Position numbers and translations under genes: made by a program. Positions 7,474-15,900 of a stretch of 23,107 nucleotides of DNA are shown in pieces (the stretch's first letter is position 1; each line of letters starts with the position of its first letter). The notes under the pieces are model-generated. The model made no database searches and was not told the DNA's origin. It saw only the letters and a list, made by a program, of their open reading frames with translations. Source of the stretch: a virus; the IMG/VR virus record IMGVR_UViG_3300035199_000306, positions 1-23,107 of that record; one strand, written 5' to 3'.

Positions 7474-7509
7474 AAGAGGGAAAGGTGTTAACCTTTCCCT
7501 CTTTTTTTT
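7474..7509 (+). terminator. Rho-independent terminator after the capsid gene
   Basis: A perfect 13-bp stem (7474-7486 with 7491-7503) closes on the 4-base loop GTTA and is followed by an uninterrupted T8 tract (7502-7509). It lies 42 bp after the capsid stop and would end most transcripts there, limiting expression of the downstream gene to read-through or a separate promoter. Confidence 0.93.
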
Positions 7510-7547
7510 ATAAATTGAAGATAGTTATTATTATAGGAGGTAATAAC

Positions 7548-7820
7548 ATGGTAGATACCACAAGTATTGATGAGACTGTAGCTGATGTTGAAGCAGCTCC
7601 CGTTGTAAAGAAAAAGGCTACGAAAAGTAAACCGCGACCGACCAGAGGGTCAACCGGGTCCTTTAAGGTAAAATCAAGGGTTACCGGTAAAGATGGGTGG
7701 TCCAACTTAGAGGGCCACGTCGCTGAGGTTTCCCAGCGCAATGGAGCACCCTACCTGGTTGTTGTGTGGGATAACGGAAGTCGAGTGACGTCCCCAGCAG
7801 ACAGATTCAAACTGGTATAA
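7548..7820 (+). CDS. Small basic protein with a C-terminal SH3-like segment
   Basis: The 90-aa product has an acidic N-terminus (to about residue 22), a Lys/Arg/Pro/Thr-rich linker (VKKKATKSKPRPTRGSTG) and a compact beta-rich end of about 50 residues with KVKSRVTGKDGWSNLEGHV and VVVWDNGSRVTSPADRFKLV. The latter resembles an SH3/KOW-type small barrel. The ATG at 7548 is fixed by AGGAGG at 7535-7540; the longer frame upstream would run through the terminator. Being alone behind the terminator and ahead of the putative decoration genes, it may be a minor head protein or a nucleic-acid-binding protein. This is inference and no family is assigned. Confidence 0.75.
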   Translation: MVDTTSIDETVADVEAAPVVKKKATKSKPRPTRGSTGSFKVKSRVTGKDGWSNLEGHVAEVSQRNGAPYLVVVWDNGSRVTSPADRFKLV

Positions 7821-7834
7821 ATCTTACGTAGGTG

Positions 7835-7842
7835 TATATTTA
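7835..7842 (+). promoter_or_regulatory. TATATTTA element, variant of the candidate late promoter
   Basis: TATATTTATCAAT differs by one base from the recurring CATATTTA octamer. It lies 83 bp before the next ATG (7918), farther than the other copies, so the transcript would carry a leader containing the hairpin at 7870-7890. Confidence 0.3.
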
Positions 7843-7869
7843 TCAATAGGCCCGGTCCACCATAGTCAG

Positions 7870-7890
7870 CCGACATCCCCGGCGGATCGG
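7870..7890 (+). other. Possible leader hairpin before the tandem head-surface genes
   Basis: CCGA (7870-7873) can pair with TCGG (7887-7890), and TCC (7876-7878) with GGA (7884-7886), with a 2-base bulge and the loop CCGGC. The hairpin ends about 15 bases before the AAAAGGAGG ribosome site at 7904-7911 and is GC-rich against an AT-rich background. There is no T tract, so it is not a terminator. It may stabilise the mRNA. Confidence 0.3.
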
Positions 7891-7917
7891 AATCGTGGGA
7901 TCAAAAGGAGGAAGATT

Positions 7918-8394
7918 ATGCCAAAGACAAAAATTTCAGATTCTCAAGGTCTTGTTACTTTAACGGGTAACGGTACACAGATAACCAACCACTGTAACAT
8001 TACGGATGGTACATTAAACTATAAGACAAAAGTAGTAACGCTCCCCGACGCTGCCAAGACGCTAGCTCCCGGGGATTCGGGTTCTAAAATTTTGATGGCA
8101 GCCGCCACAGGTGCAAGAGTAGTTACTCTTCCAACCGCTGAGGCCGGTTTAAATTTCGAGGTGTATGTCGTCGACACGGGACAGAATATAGATTTCGAAG
8201 GTAGTTCTGCAGGCATGATCGGTATCATGGTTGACAACAACGGTGTGCTCACAAACTCGACGACAACGAACTCGATTTTCAGAGTTGCAGACAACGCCTC
8301 CGCCGCTGATTCCTTTACGTTAACATGCGATGGTACAAACTGGCATGTCCGTGGAGTTACTGCTGACACCTCTAAATTCACCTTCGAAGCGTAA
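7918..8394 (+). CDS. Putative head decoration/fibre protein, paralogue A
   Basis: The 158-aa protein is Thr/Gly/Ala/Asn-rich and predicted to be all beta. It ends with DSFTLTCDGTNWHVRGV followed by about 12 residues. A DGTNWHV-type motif recurs near the C-terminus of many phage virion surface proteins. The next gene is a paralogue with the same architecture. The start is backed by AAAAGGAGG at 7904-7911. Placement just after the capsid gene and before the neck genes suggests a protein on the capsid surface. There is no signal peptide or coiled coil. The family is inferred from the C-terminal motif and the context. Confidence 0.7.
   Translation: MPKTKISDSQGLVTLTGNGTQITNHCNITDGTLNYKTKVVTLPDAAKTLAPGDSGSKILMAAATGARVVTLPTAEAGLNFEVYVVDTGQNIDFEGSSAGMIGIMVDNNGVLTNSTTTNSIFRVADNASAADSFTLTCDGTNWHVRGVTADTSKFTFEA
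8320..8357 (+). repeat. 38-bp direct repeat, copy 1
   Basis: These 38 bases are identical to 8877-8914 in the adjacent paralogous gene and encode the LTCDGTNWHVRGV motif. Identity ends abruptly on both sides even at synonymous positions. Confidence 0.95.
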
Positions 8395-8405
8395 GGGAGT
8401 AAAGC

Positions 8406-8963
8406 ATGTCAAAAACTACAGTAACCGATTTAAACGGTGTAAATCAGACGCGTGGCGTGGGATCCGTGTTTAAAAACGCAGTTGATGTCACCAATGGTAC
8501 AATCGCCTATAAAATGGGTCTAAGAAAGATGCCCCTGAACTCTAGCGAAAACGGTCTAACAACTGGTGACGTAGGTGCTGCTTTTACACTAAGCGCTGCC
8601 AACAGTGGGGGTGTCTTACAGATGGTGTCCGGTTCGGGTGCGCTTACCGCGACCCTTCCGCCAACGCTGGCCGGGCTTCACTTTGACGTCATGGTCACCG
8701 GTTGTGGCGACGCCGGCGGCAAAGCAAACCAGACATTTCCATTCTTTACATTTAAGGCACAGTCAGGTGGGGTACTAGGTATCGTTGTAGATGCTGATGG
8801 TGTTTTAACGAATACTTCCACAGCGAGAGGATCATTCTGTGTATCGGGAACAGCACATGCTGAGGATTCTTTCTCATTAACATGCGATGGTACAAACTGG
8901 CATGTCCGTGGAGTCGTTCGCGACACAACACAGTATAACTTTATAGTTTCTGACCTCGGATAG
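8406..8963 (+). CDS. Putative head decoration/fibre protein, paralogue B
   Basis: The 185-aa protein aligns end to end with its upstream neighbour: both open M-x-KT, share TNGT/TDGT-x-x-YK, A-x-TLP-x-x-x-AGL-x-F-x-V, GVLTN, and the C-terminal DSF(S/T)LTCDGTNWHVRGV. It differs by an insertion of about 20 residues in the middle (around GDAGGKANQTFPFFTFKAQSG) and a longer tail. GGGAG at 8395-8399 precedes the ATG, and only 11 bases separate the two genes. The pair probably arose by tandem duplication and makes related surface proteins. The 38 bases covering the DGTNWHV motif are identical in both, while the rest has diverged widely. Confidence 0.7.
   Translation: MSKTTVTDLNGVNQTRGVGSVFKNAVDVTNGTIAYKMGLRKMPLNSSENGLTTGDVGAAFTLSAANSGGVLQMVSGSGALTATLPPTLAGLHFDVMVTGCGDAGGKANQTFPFFTFKAQSGGVLGIVVDADGVLTNTSTARGSFCVSGTAHAEDSFSLTCDGTNWHVRGVVRDTTQYNFIVSDLG
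8877..8914 (+). repeat. 38-bp direct repeat, copy 2
   Basis: This segment is identical to 8320-8357. The spacing between copies is 557 bp, about one gene length, as expected for tandem paralogues with a conserved or recently homogenised 3' segment. Confidence 0.95.
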
Positions 8964-8983
8964 CGTTTAAGCTAGAAGTTAAC

Positions 8984-9622
8984 TTAAGATTGAGACACCT
9001 GTTTGACGGTTATGTTAATCGCGAATGATCGTCTTTCACCATCTGTTCTATACGGATAAACAGTGTGCAGTATTCCAGCGGGCCACATGTAAAAATCTCC
9101 CACCTTTGGAATAATTCTTAGTTGGTGCGGACACAACATTTCTGCCTGTCCATGAATTAGCTCCAAACAACCCGTAGAAATGTCCCCCTGTCCGCCTCCA
9201 GCCTCTTTTTCATGCTCTAATGACATGTTGGGCATCTTCAAGAATCCTGTTCCAACAAGCTGGCACTGTCCCTGGTGGTGGTGGGCGGGATTAAAGTCTC
9301 CCGGGAACATACTGTTTATCCATGCTTGACTAACGCCAACCAGCAATTTATCATTCGGAAGAGCATCTGGCCTTCGTTCCTTCACACTGGCATAGTACTG
9401 TTGCGCGCAAGAAATAAAGAATTCCAAATATTCATTCAATACAGCGGGTGGAACCGCATATTCATGCGTTACCTTACCTGCCAGAGTGTTTGATATATCA
9501 TGTTGCTTAAGCTGTTGTTCATCGTTAATGACTTGTTCTGCGAACGTATTTAGGACATCAATAATCGTGTCTGGCATTGCGAATTTACAGACAGAGGGTC
9601 CAAAGGGTCTTAATTCTTCCAT
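8984..9622 (-). CDS. 2-oxoglutarate/Fe(II)-dependent oxygenase
   Basis: The 212-aa protein fits the small 2OG-Fe(II) oxygenases (prolyl-hydroxylase-like double-stranded beta helix) often carried by aquatic phages. It shows WINSMFPGDFNPAHHHQGQ (residues 101-119) with candidate iron ligands at His114-His116, then GTGFLKMP. GDFYMWPAGILHTVYPY (175-191) carries the distal His186, and RRSFAINI (197-204) the probable 2-oxoglutarate-binding Arg. The acidic residue of the usual H-x-D/E pair is not evident. Such enzymes hydroxylate protein side chains or small molecules using O2 and 2-oxoglutarate; the substrate here is unknown. GGAGA lies before the ATG on the minus strand. It is the only minus-strand gene here and converges on paralogue B with a 20-bp gap, so it looks like an inserted accessory gene. 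Confidence 0.88.
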   Translation of the reverse strand: MEELRPFGPSVCKFAMPDTIIDVLNTFAEQVINDEQQLKQHDISNTLAGKVTHEYAVPPAVLNEYLEFFISCAQQYYASVKERRPDALPNDKLLVGVSQAWINSMFPGDFNPAHHHQGQCQLVGTGFLKMPNMSLEHEKEAGGGQGDISTGCLELIHGQAEMLCPHQLRIIPKVGDFYMWPAGILHTVYPYRTDGERRSFAINITVKQVSQS

Positions 9623-9751
9623 GTCGTCTCCTGTAATTATTAGGTTATTGTATTCATGAGATATAAAAAGTTAATTTATTTGGAGAATATCGTCCCATTT
9701 TACGGACCTAGCATGAACTCGTGATATTTAGTATATAAACCAGGTGTAAAG
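9623..9751. promoter_or_regulatory. Divergent intergenic region between the oxygenase and neck genes
   Basis: These 129 bp separate two genes pointing away from each other, so at least one promoter per direction should lie here. On the plus strand GATATTTA (9723-9730), 29 bp before the ATG at 9752, matches the recurring candidate late element with one change. On the minus strand no copy of the element is evident; AT-rich tracts around 9660-9685 are the only candidates. Confidence 0.5.
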
Positions 9752-10966
9752 ATGGCAACATTCGCAAATACAACAAGTCCAACTCCGTTTGGGTTTTTTG
9801 ATAATGACTCGCACTTTCAGTCAGAGGCTGATTCAGTGGTGACATTTGTGAAGAGATCGCTGGGTGACGATATTCTGTCTGTCGAGCTTACAAAAAAACA
9901 GATATGGATGACTTTCGAAAGAGCATTTCTTGAATTTGGTGCAATTACAAATCAGTATCAGGCTCGAAGTAACCTAAGTACACTTCTTGGGTTTCCAACT
10001 GGTAGCGTATCAATTGTTTCGGGTACGTATAAAACGGGTCCAACAGGGTTTGAAGCAAGATTGCCTAGATACAACCTAGAATTCATCGAAAGGCTCGCCG
10101 AACCATACGCTATGGAAGCCGGCATTGGCGGCTCATATAACATGGTTTCCGGTGCTATCTCGCTTACTGATGGTAAACAGGACTACGATTTATATACCGA
10201 CTTAAAAAATGACAACGACACCGCGTTGTTCGATACCCAAACAGCGGCAAAAAAAACAAAGATGAAAATTAGTGAAGTCTTTCACTTCTCTCCTCAGGCA
10301 GCCTATCGCTATTACGGATCAACATCGGGTATAAGCTATTTGGCAAACGAGTTTAATTTTGAATCTTTTACACCAGAAACCATTTTTTACGTTTTACCTG
10401 TATTTGAAGATATTTTGCGAGCAGCACAGATGGATACCTCGTCCCGCGTAAGACGATCAAATTATTCGTACAAGGTTATAGGGACCAAGATAAGAATATA
10501 TCCTACACCAAATTCCAATGCTTTATTCGTTCCACCAAAGAAACTTTGGGTACGGGTATTACTTGCTCCAGATCCATTTTCTCCTGCATATACCGATAAA
10601 TCTATTTACGGAATAACCGATCTTTCGAATATTCCTTACGGTAACTTGATATACAGCCAGGTTAACAGTATATCGCGAAATTGGGTAAGAAATTATTCAC
10701 TAGCCTTGTGCAAAGAGCTCCTTGGATTGATTAGGTCAAAGTTTTCTAATATTCCAGCCCCTGGGGCAGAGCTCCAATTAAATGGAACTGATTTAGTTAA
10801 CCAGGGTCGTGATGATCAAGAGACACTTAGAACCGAGCTACGGGACTTGCTAGATACGATGACGTATGATAAGCTTATAGAGATGGACGCAGATAAGGCT
10901 GAAAACATGCAGCGACAATTAAACTTTATTCCTATTCCGAACGGAAGAGCGATAGAGATGCATTAG
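9752..10966 (+). CDS. Putative neck / head-completion protein (T4 gp13-like)
   Basis: The 404-aa protein is soluble, mixed alpha/beta, and begins MATFANTTSPTPFGFFDNDS. Landmarks are KKQIWMTFERAFLEFGAITN (about residues 48-67), RVRRSNYSYKVIGTKIRIYP (about 232-251), then SISRNWVRNYSLALCKELLGLIRSK (about 310-334) and a helical C-terminus. It is followed in order by gp14-like and gp15-like genes, which matches the T4 order 13-14-15 and is the main reason for the assignment. In T4 gp13 closes the portal vertex after packaging and joins gp14 in the neck ring. It is longer than T4 gp13 (309 aa). The ribosome site is weak (AGGTG). An A8 run at 10249-10256 is read in frame. Direct similarity to gp13 is not obvious to me. 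Confidence 0.6.
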   Translation: MATFANTTSPTPFGFFDNDSHFQSEADSVVTFVKRSLGDDILSVELTKKQIWMTFERAFLEFGAITNQYQARSNLSTLLGFPTGSVSIVSGTYKTGPTGFEARLPRYNLEFIERLAEPYAMEAGIGGSYNMVSGAISLTDGKQDYDLYTDLKNDNDTALFDTQTAAKKTKMKISEVFHFSPQAAYRYYGSTSGISYLANEFNFESFTPETIFYVLPVFEDILRAAQMDTSSRVRRSNYSYKVIGTKIRIYPTPNSNALFVPPKKLWVRVLLAPDPFSPAYTDKSIYGITDLSNIPYGNLIYSQVNSISRNWVRNYSLALCKELLGLIRSKFSNIPAPGAELQLNGTDLVNQGRDDQETLRTELRDLLDTMTYDKLIEMDADKAENMQRQLNFIPIPNGRAIEMH

Positions 10967-10976
10967 GAAATAGAAG

Positions 10977-11642
10977 ATGTCACGTTTATTCATAACACCC
11001 AGAGAAGTTAATTTTATAAGTGATCTTACAAAAGAGTTCATGAAGGATGTGGTCGGCCACAAGATATACTATTATTCTATTTCTGAGACAAAATCGAATA
11101 TTAACGAAACTTATGACGAGGCAACAAAAAAGGTCTATAACGATCCTATAGAGTTAGAAGCAATGGTTGAATGGAACCCAGAAGAAGTAACAACAACCCA
11201 GTTCGGTATTGAGCAAAAATCACGCATTGCAGCATTTGTACATGCAAGAGACCTGCTCGATAAGGGAATAGAGGTATTTGAAGGGGATTTCTTTAGTTTC
11301 GGAGAAAAGTTTTTTGAAATTATTCATAAAACAACCGTGAGCAATGTCTACGGACAGATCGAGCATAAAGTCGGTTTTCGCTTAGAGGGCCGAGAGGCCA
11401 GAAGAGGCCAGTTTACGTCCATCCCGTTCGGTCCAACAAACGAAGCATATAGCGATTCTGACGCAGTCCAAGATACGTTTGTTCAGCAACGGGGATTTAC
11501 AGAGAATCGGGAAGGTCCCACTGGTGATAAACGTGAGATGATATCTAGGGGTATCGTGGATGAACCAATTTCAGGCCCCGCTGAGATTTCCGATAGGGAT
11601 GATTCCTCAAATGCAGGAAGCAATTTTTATGATGAGACGTAA
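10977..11642 (+). CDS. 14: Neck protein (T4 gp14-like head-tail connector)
   Basis: The 221-aa protein has the spacing of motifs seen in T4 gp14-type neck proteins: an N-terminal segment ending in HKIYYYSISETKSN, then NETYDEATKKVYNDPIELEA (about residues 39-58), an FGIEQKSRIAAFVHARDLL beta-hairpin region (75-93), and GDFFSFGEKFFEIIHKT (103-119), equivalent to the family's 'GDlI...FEI' strand. The C-terminal 80 residues are polar, Asp/Ser-rich and probably disordered. In T4 gp14 and gp13 form the ring to which whiskers and tail attach. It starts 10 bp after the previous gene and ends 2 bp before the next, so the three are a tight operon. A generic connector is the main alternative. Confidence 0.65.
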   Translation: MSRLFITPREVNFISDLTKEFMKDVVGHKIYYYSISETKSNINETYDEATKKVYNDPIELEAMVEWNPEEVTTTQFGIEQKSRIAAFVHARDLLDKGIEVFEGDFFSFGEKFFEIIHKTTVSNVYGQIEHKVGFRLEGREARRGQFTSIPFGPTNEAYSDSDAVQDTFVQQRGFTENREGPTGDKREMISRGIVDEPISGPAEISDRDDSSNAGSNFYDET

Positions 11643-11644
11643 TA

Positions 11645-12907
11645 ATGGCTAGAGAACGTAATATTAGGGATGCAAAATTTAGGGCCTCCACTGATGATAG
11701 TGTAACACGCGAATCAGATGGTCAAAATATCCCCACCGATTTTAAGCTTGCAAGGCTTGGCATCGAGGAAGTCGATAGAGCAATATTTAAGCTATTTGAC
11801 CAAGACATAGGTCATTCAATCGAAAATAGCGGCCCCCACACAATTAATGCTGGACCTGGAATAACGCAAAATATTCCAGTGATATTTGCGACTGGTGAAC
11901 GCTTTGCGCTTGTTAAACGTCGTCGACCCCTAAGGGATAAAAACGGTCAAATAATCCTTCCTCTAATTTCTATTCGTAGAACTGGTATGGATCAAGATAC
12001 AAGCATCGGGCGTGGTGTAGCGCAGGATATCGGTGGTCTTAAAATTAAAAAACGTTTATCTCCCAAGGATAGAGATTATCAGAATATTATTAATAAACTG
12101 GGTCTAAGGAATCAGGATAATCTTTCCACAAAGGAACATTTTATTGATCAGTTAAATCTTACAGGATCGTTCGCAGGTCAAGTGGCCACCCGCCGCCCTG
12201 GCCAGGGTTCTACAAAGGTTCATACTGGGGGTCTTTTGGAAGCCAAGCTGGGAAAAAATATATTCGAAGTGTTAGAAATACCCTTTCCAAATTTTTACAC
12301 TTTAAAATATGAGATAGTATATTGGACGCAATACACCCAACACATGAACACATTGCTTCAACAGTTTATGAACTCGCTGCGGGGACAGGGAGATCAGTTT
12401 ATATTACAGTTTGATAACGGATATTATCTTGTCGCATATCAAGAGGGATCATTCTCCCCTCAAGACAATGTTACAGATTTTTCCGCAGATGAAAGGATAC
12501 TAAAATATTCAATTAGTTTAAACGTTCCAGCGTGGTTGTTTGAGACAGGCGACCCCGGACAGATGCTAGGAGTGCGCAGGTATCTCTCAGCACCAACTAT
12601 AAATTTTTCTATATACGATGGAGCAATTCCAGCACCTCCTGCTGGAAACGGAGCTTTTAAGAGTAGCGGCGTCGCATCGGGTGATATCGATAAATTTATA
12701 CTTCAAGATGTCGAGCTCCTTGACAAGGATGGAAATCGAGAACCCACAGATAGATTCCAACCTGACTATACCATCGTAACCCGTGTTGACAAGATAACTG
12801 GAAAGAAGATTACGAGGCGTATCCGCATAAAAGACAGAAATCAGAGAAAGGGCGAGACGGTCTTGGACGCAAAAAGCTTAGAAGAGTTGGAACGGTTTAT
12901 AACATAA
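11645..12907 (+). CDS. 15: Tail sheath stabiliser / tail terminator (T4 gp15-like)
   Basis: This 420-aa protein is longer than T4 gp15 (272 aa) but shows the same two blocks. One is an IPVIFATGERFALVKRR strand followed by LPLISIRRTGMDQD (about residues 76-117), corresponding to gp15's IRVPITYASKEHF and LPRINLHL. The second is PFPNFYTLKYEIVYWTQYTQ (about 215-234) with MNTLLQQFMNSL, then ERILKYSISLNVPAWLF (about 280-296), corresponding to gp15's YELSIFTRY and RRIEWSLTFEVNGWMY. In T4 a gp15 hexamer caps tube and sheath and docks the tail to the head. The extra ~110 C-terminal residues are polar and basic. It lies between the gp14-like gene and the sheath genes, as gp15 function would predict. 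Confidence 0.75.
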   Translation: MARERNIRDAKFRASTDDSVTRESDGQNIPTDFKLARLGIEEVDRAIFKLFDQDIGHSIENSGPHTINAGPGITQNIPVIFATGERFALVKRRRPLRDKNGQIILPLISIRRTGMDQDTSIGRGVAQDIGGLKIKKRLSPKDRDYQNIINKLGLRNQDNLSTKEHFIDQLNLTGSFAGQVATRRPGQGSTKVHTGGLLEAKLGKNIFEVLEIPFPNFYTLKYEIVYWTQYTQHMNTLLQQFMNSLRGQGDQFILQFDNGYYLVAYQEGSFSPQDNVTDFSADERILKYSISLNVPAWLFETGDPGQMLGVRRYLSAPTINFSIYDGAIPAPPAGNGAFKSSGVASGDIDKFILQDVELLDKDGNREPTDRFQPDYTIVTRVDKITGKKITRRIRIKDRNQRKGETVLDAKSLEELERFIT

Positions 12908-12930
12908 CATGAATTTTTGGACAAAAAGAG

Positions 12931-12938
12931 CATATTTA
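12931..12938 (+). promoter_or_regulatory. CATATTTA element, candidate late promoter
   Basis: The exact octamer CATATTTA is found 33 bp before the first sheath ATG, within the 56-bp gap after the gp15-like gene. Confidence 0.45.
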
Positions 12939-12963
12939 ATTTGTAGTGTTATAGGAGTTATCG

Positions 12964-15900
12964 ATGGCAAAAGAACAAACATTTAAATCACCAGGGTTTT
13001 TTGATAGAGAGATTGATGCAACGGCAACGAATCCTCTTGGTCCAGTTGGAACACCATATGGTGTGATTGGAACCGCAGAGCGAGGTCCGGCATTTGTCCC
13101 AATCACGGTTGGTGATATGGACCAGTATAGAGAGATTTTTGGCGGATTAGACTCAAAACGATTCGCACCATACGCAGTGGATCGTATCTTTAAGGCAAAA
13201 TCTACGGGAAGAGGCGCTGTAACATTTTTGCGTGTCTTAGGAGCTGGCGCAAATGTATCCGTCGCAGATTTTAACCTTACTAAGACAGCGGGCGTTGTAA
13301 ACAACGCTGGATTCAAGATCACAGGTGATGCTGTGGATTATGCTGGACCCCACGCAGGAGCGGTACAATTTATTGTGGCCCGCCATTCTAGTTCGTTAGG
13401 AGCCAACATCTTAGATGGCCAGTTTAGTGATAACGACACATTTCCAAATAATAAGACAGCCGACGGCGTTTTGGCAGGAGGCCACTTTGGAACAAACCTC
13501 GTGCGTGGCGTCGTGTTTCTTGCCACTGGCACGAGGTTAATGATTACCAGCACCGCGGTCCCCCTATCATCAGCCTTCTTTGCAGGTAGCGATCAGGGGA
13601 CCTGGACCGCCGGCGATGGGGCGAAGGGCGAAAATCCATTCCTAGGCGCTGCAACCACCAAAGACGGACTATTTACACTCATACTATCCGCCTCCGGTGA
13701 TGGATCTGCTAATGCTTCGGCCGGGTCTTCTGGCGGCGGTGGCGCAACATTCTTTGGTGCTTCTGATGCAAAGTGGAAAACAAACGGTATCGAAGGTATT
13801 AGGGCCTTCACGGCATCGCTTGACCCAGGCTCAGATAAATATTTCGGAAAGATACTAAATAAGAATCCTCTACGATTTGCAGAGGAGCAGCACCTGCTAT
13901 ACCTAGACTATCAGGTGTCCGCAGTATTGCAGTCCTCCAGCTATGATGGCATCCAATCCGACAATCCGGGCAGTCGTTCTTCCCGCCAAACGAACGTTGC
14001 AGTCGTAAGTGGTAGCGCTAACTCAAACGGTGATTCAGGAATTGTTGGACAGAGCTATCTCGAGGCCTTTGGTCGATACGATACTCGCTTCCGCCCAGCA
14101 AGAACGACATATTTCATATCCCAACCATTTGGTAGGAAAGAGCACGATTTATTTTACCTAGAATCGCTGGACGATGGAGCGTATGCCAATGAACGTATAA
14201 AGGTCTCCGTAACAAATCACAAGGCATCTACTGATCCAAGCTATCCCTATGGAACATTCACGGTAATGATTAGGGATTTTAACGATATAGATGGATCAGA
14301 AAAGATTCTTGAACAGTTCTCCGGTTTAAATCTGGACCCAGATTCAGGTAAGTTTATTTCAAAGGCCATTGGAGATATGAAGACGGAGTACTACTTCGAT
14401 ACTGCGAATGAATCCGACCGCGGATTTAAGAGAACTGGTAGGTATCCCAACGTATCTAGGTTTGTGCGAGTTGTTGAATCTATAAATTTAAAGACGGGTA
14501 AATTACCAAAAGCAGCAATTCCTTTCGGATTCCGGGGCATACCAGCCCTAAAGACGGTACCGGGAATCGTGTGTTCTGACATCAACTACGCACCTGGCAA
14601 CATGCCACTTGGTGCTCTCATGGGTAACGATCCACAAGTGGGCCAACCAGGTGGAGCAAATCGTGGTGGAATAACAAGATCACTTACGGGTTCTGTCATT
14701 CCACCGCTGCCACTTCGCTCTCATATTGCCGCCGGTCCGCTAACATCCTCTATCAACGAAACGTTAAACTTCGAGTATAGAGGTGACTGGGGTCCGTTGG
14801 CTCGTATAAACGCAAACCTGTACTGGGGAGTTAAATTTGAACACCCCCCAATGAGCTCGTCAGTTAGTACTACGGATAATACTTTCGTTAAGAATGCGAT
14901 CCTATACCCTAATGAGGGATCTGAAAAGAACCAGCTGGTAAACGCGTATACAAAGTTTCAGGGCATAATGAAATTAGGGGTTCTATACTCTGGTTCATCG
15001 GCTGATGAGTTTAATAACAATAAGTTTTCTCTTGCGAGAGTGTGTCTCGCGAATGATAACATAGCTGATTTAACTGCATCCGCGAGGGTTCACATGAAAA
15101 GGGCGGTGTATGCTCGTAATGGAAAGAATGATTCAAACACCTACAGGATTACTCCCGGTGGAAGTTTACCCCGGGAATCTTCACGCATTACGTTTGCATC
15201 GTTGTTAAACTCATCATCTGCACCAACCTTCAATAGGTTCAGCGACTATACGAAGTTTACGAACATATTCTATGGTGGGTTCGATGGTCTGAATATCTTG
15301 AACAGGGATGCAAGGTCTATGAACGACAAAGCCGCCTCAACCGATTCGGGCGGCCACGCAAATTCATCGTATTCCGATAACTCGTTATTATCAAACGTTG
15401 AGGGCACAAAAACTACAAATAACGCAATTAATACATACCGTCAGGCTGTTCGTATTATGACAAACCAGTCGTACGTATCAGTTAATGTGTTGGCAGTTCC
15501 GGGTATTAGAGATGATCTTGTAACTGAAGAGGCAATGGATCTCGTTAAGAAATATGCTCTCGCCATGTACATCCTGGACGGAAGAAGCTACGATAAAAAC
15601 AGTAATCGTTTGTTTATGTCAGATAAAAACAGGCCCGATACTGTTAAAACTGTTGACAAGTTTGAAGAGCGAGATATTGATAACAACTATGCTGCGACAT
15701 ATTATCCAGATGTTATAATACCAGATACCGACAACAGTAGAAATGTAAAGGCACCATCATCGATTGCAGCGCTTGCAGCATTATCATTCAATGATGATAA
15801 TGGGTTCCCGTGGTTTGCCCCAGCAGGATTCAATAGGGCAAGCCTGGATTTTGTTGTGAATGTTACGACTCGGTTAAATTCACGTGATCGAGATGACCTG

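Noticed and set aside
8964-8990. Bidirectional terminator between the convergent genes
   Set aside because: Only a 5-bp TTAAG/CTTAA pairing and no T tract in either direction.
12936-13322. A 128-aa minus-strand frame at the start of the first sheath gene
   Set aside because: It is antisense to conserved sheath sequence and would cover the sheath ribosome site and late element.
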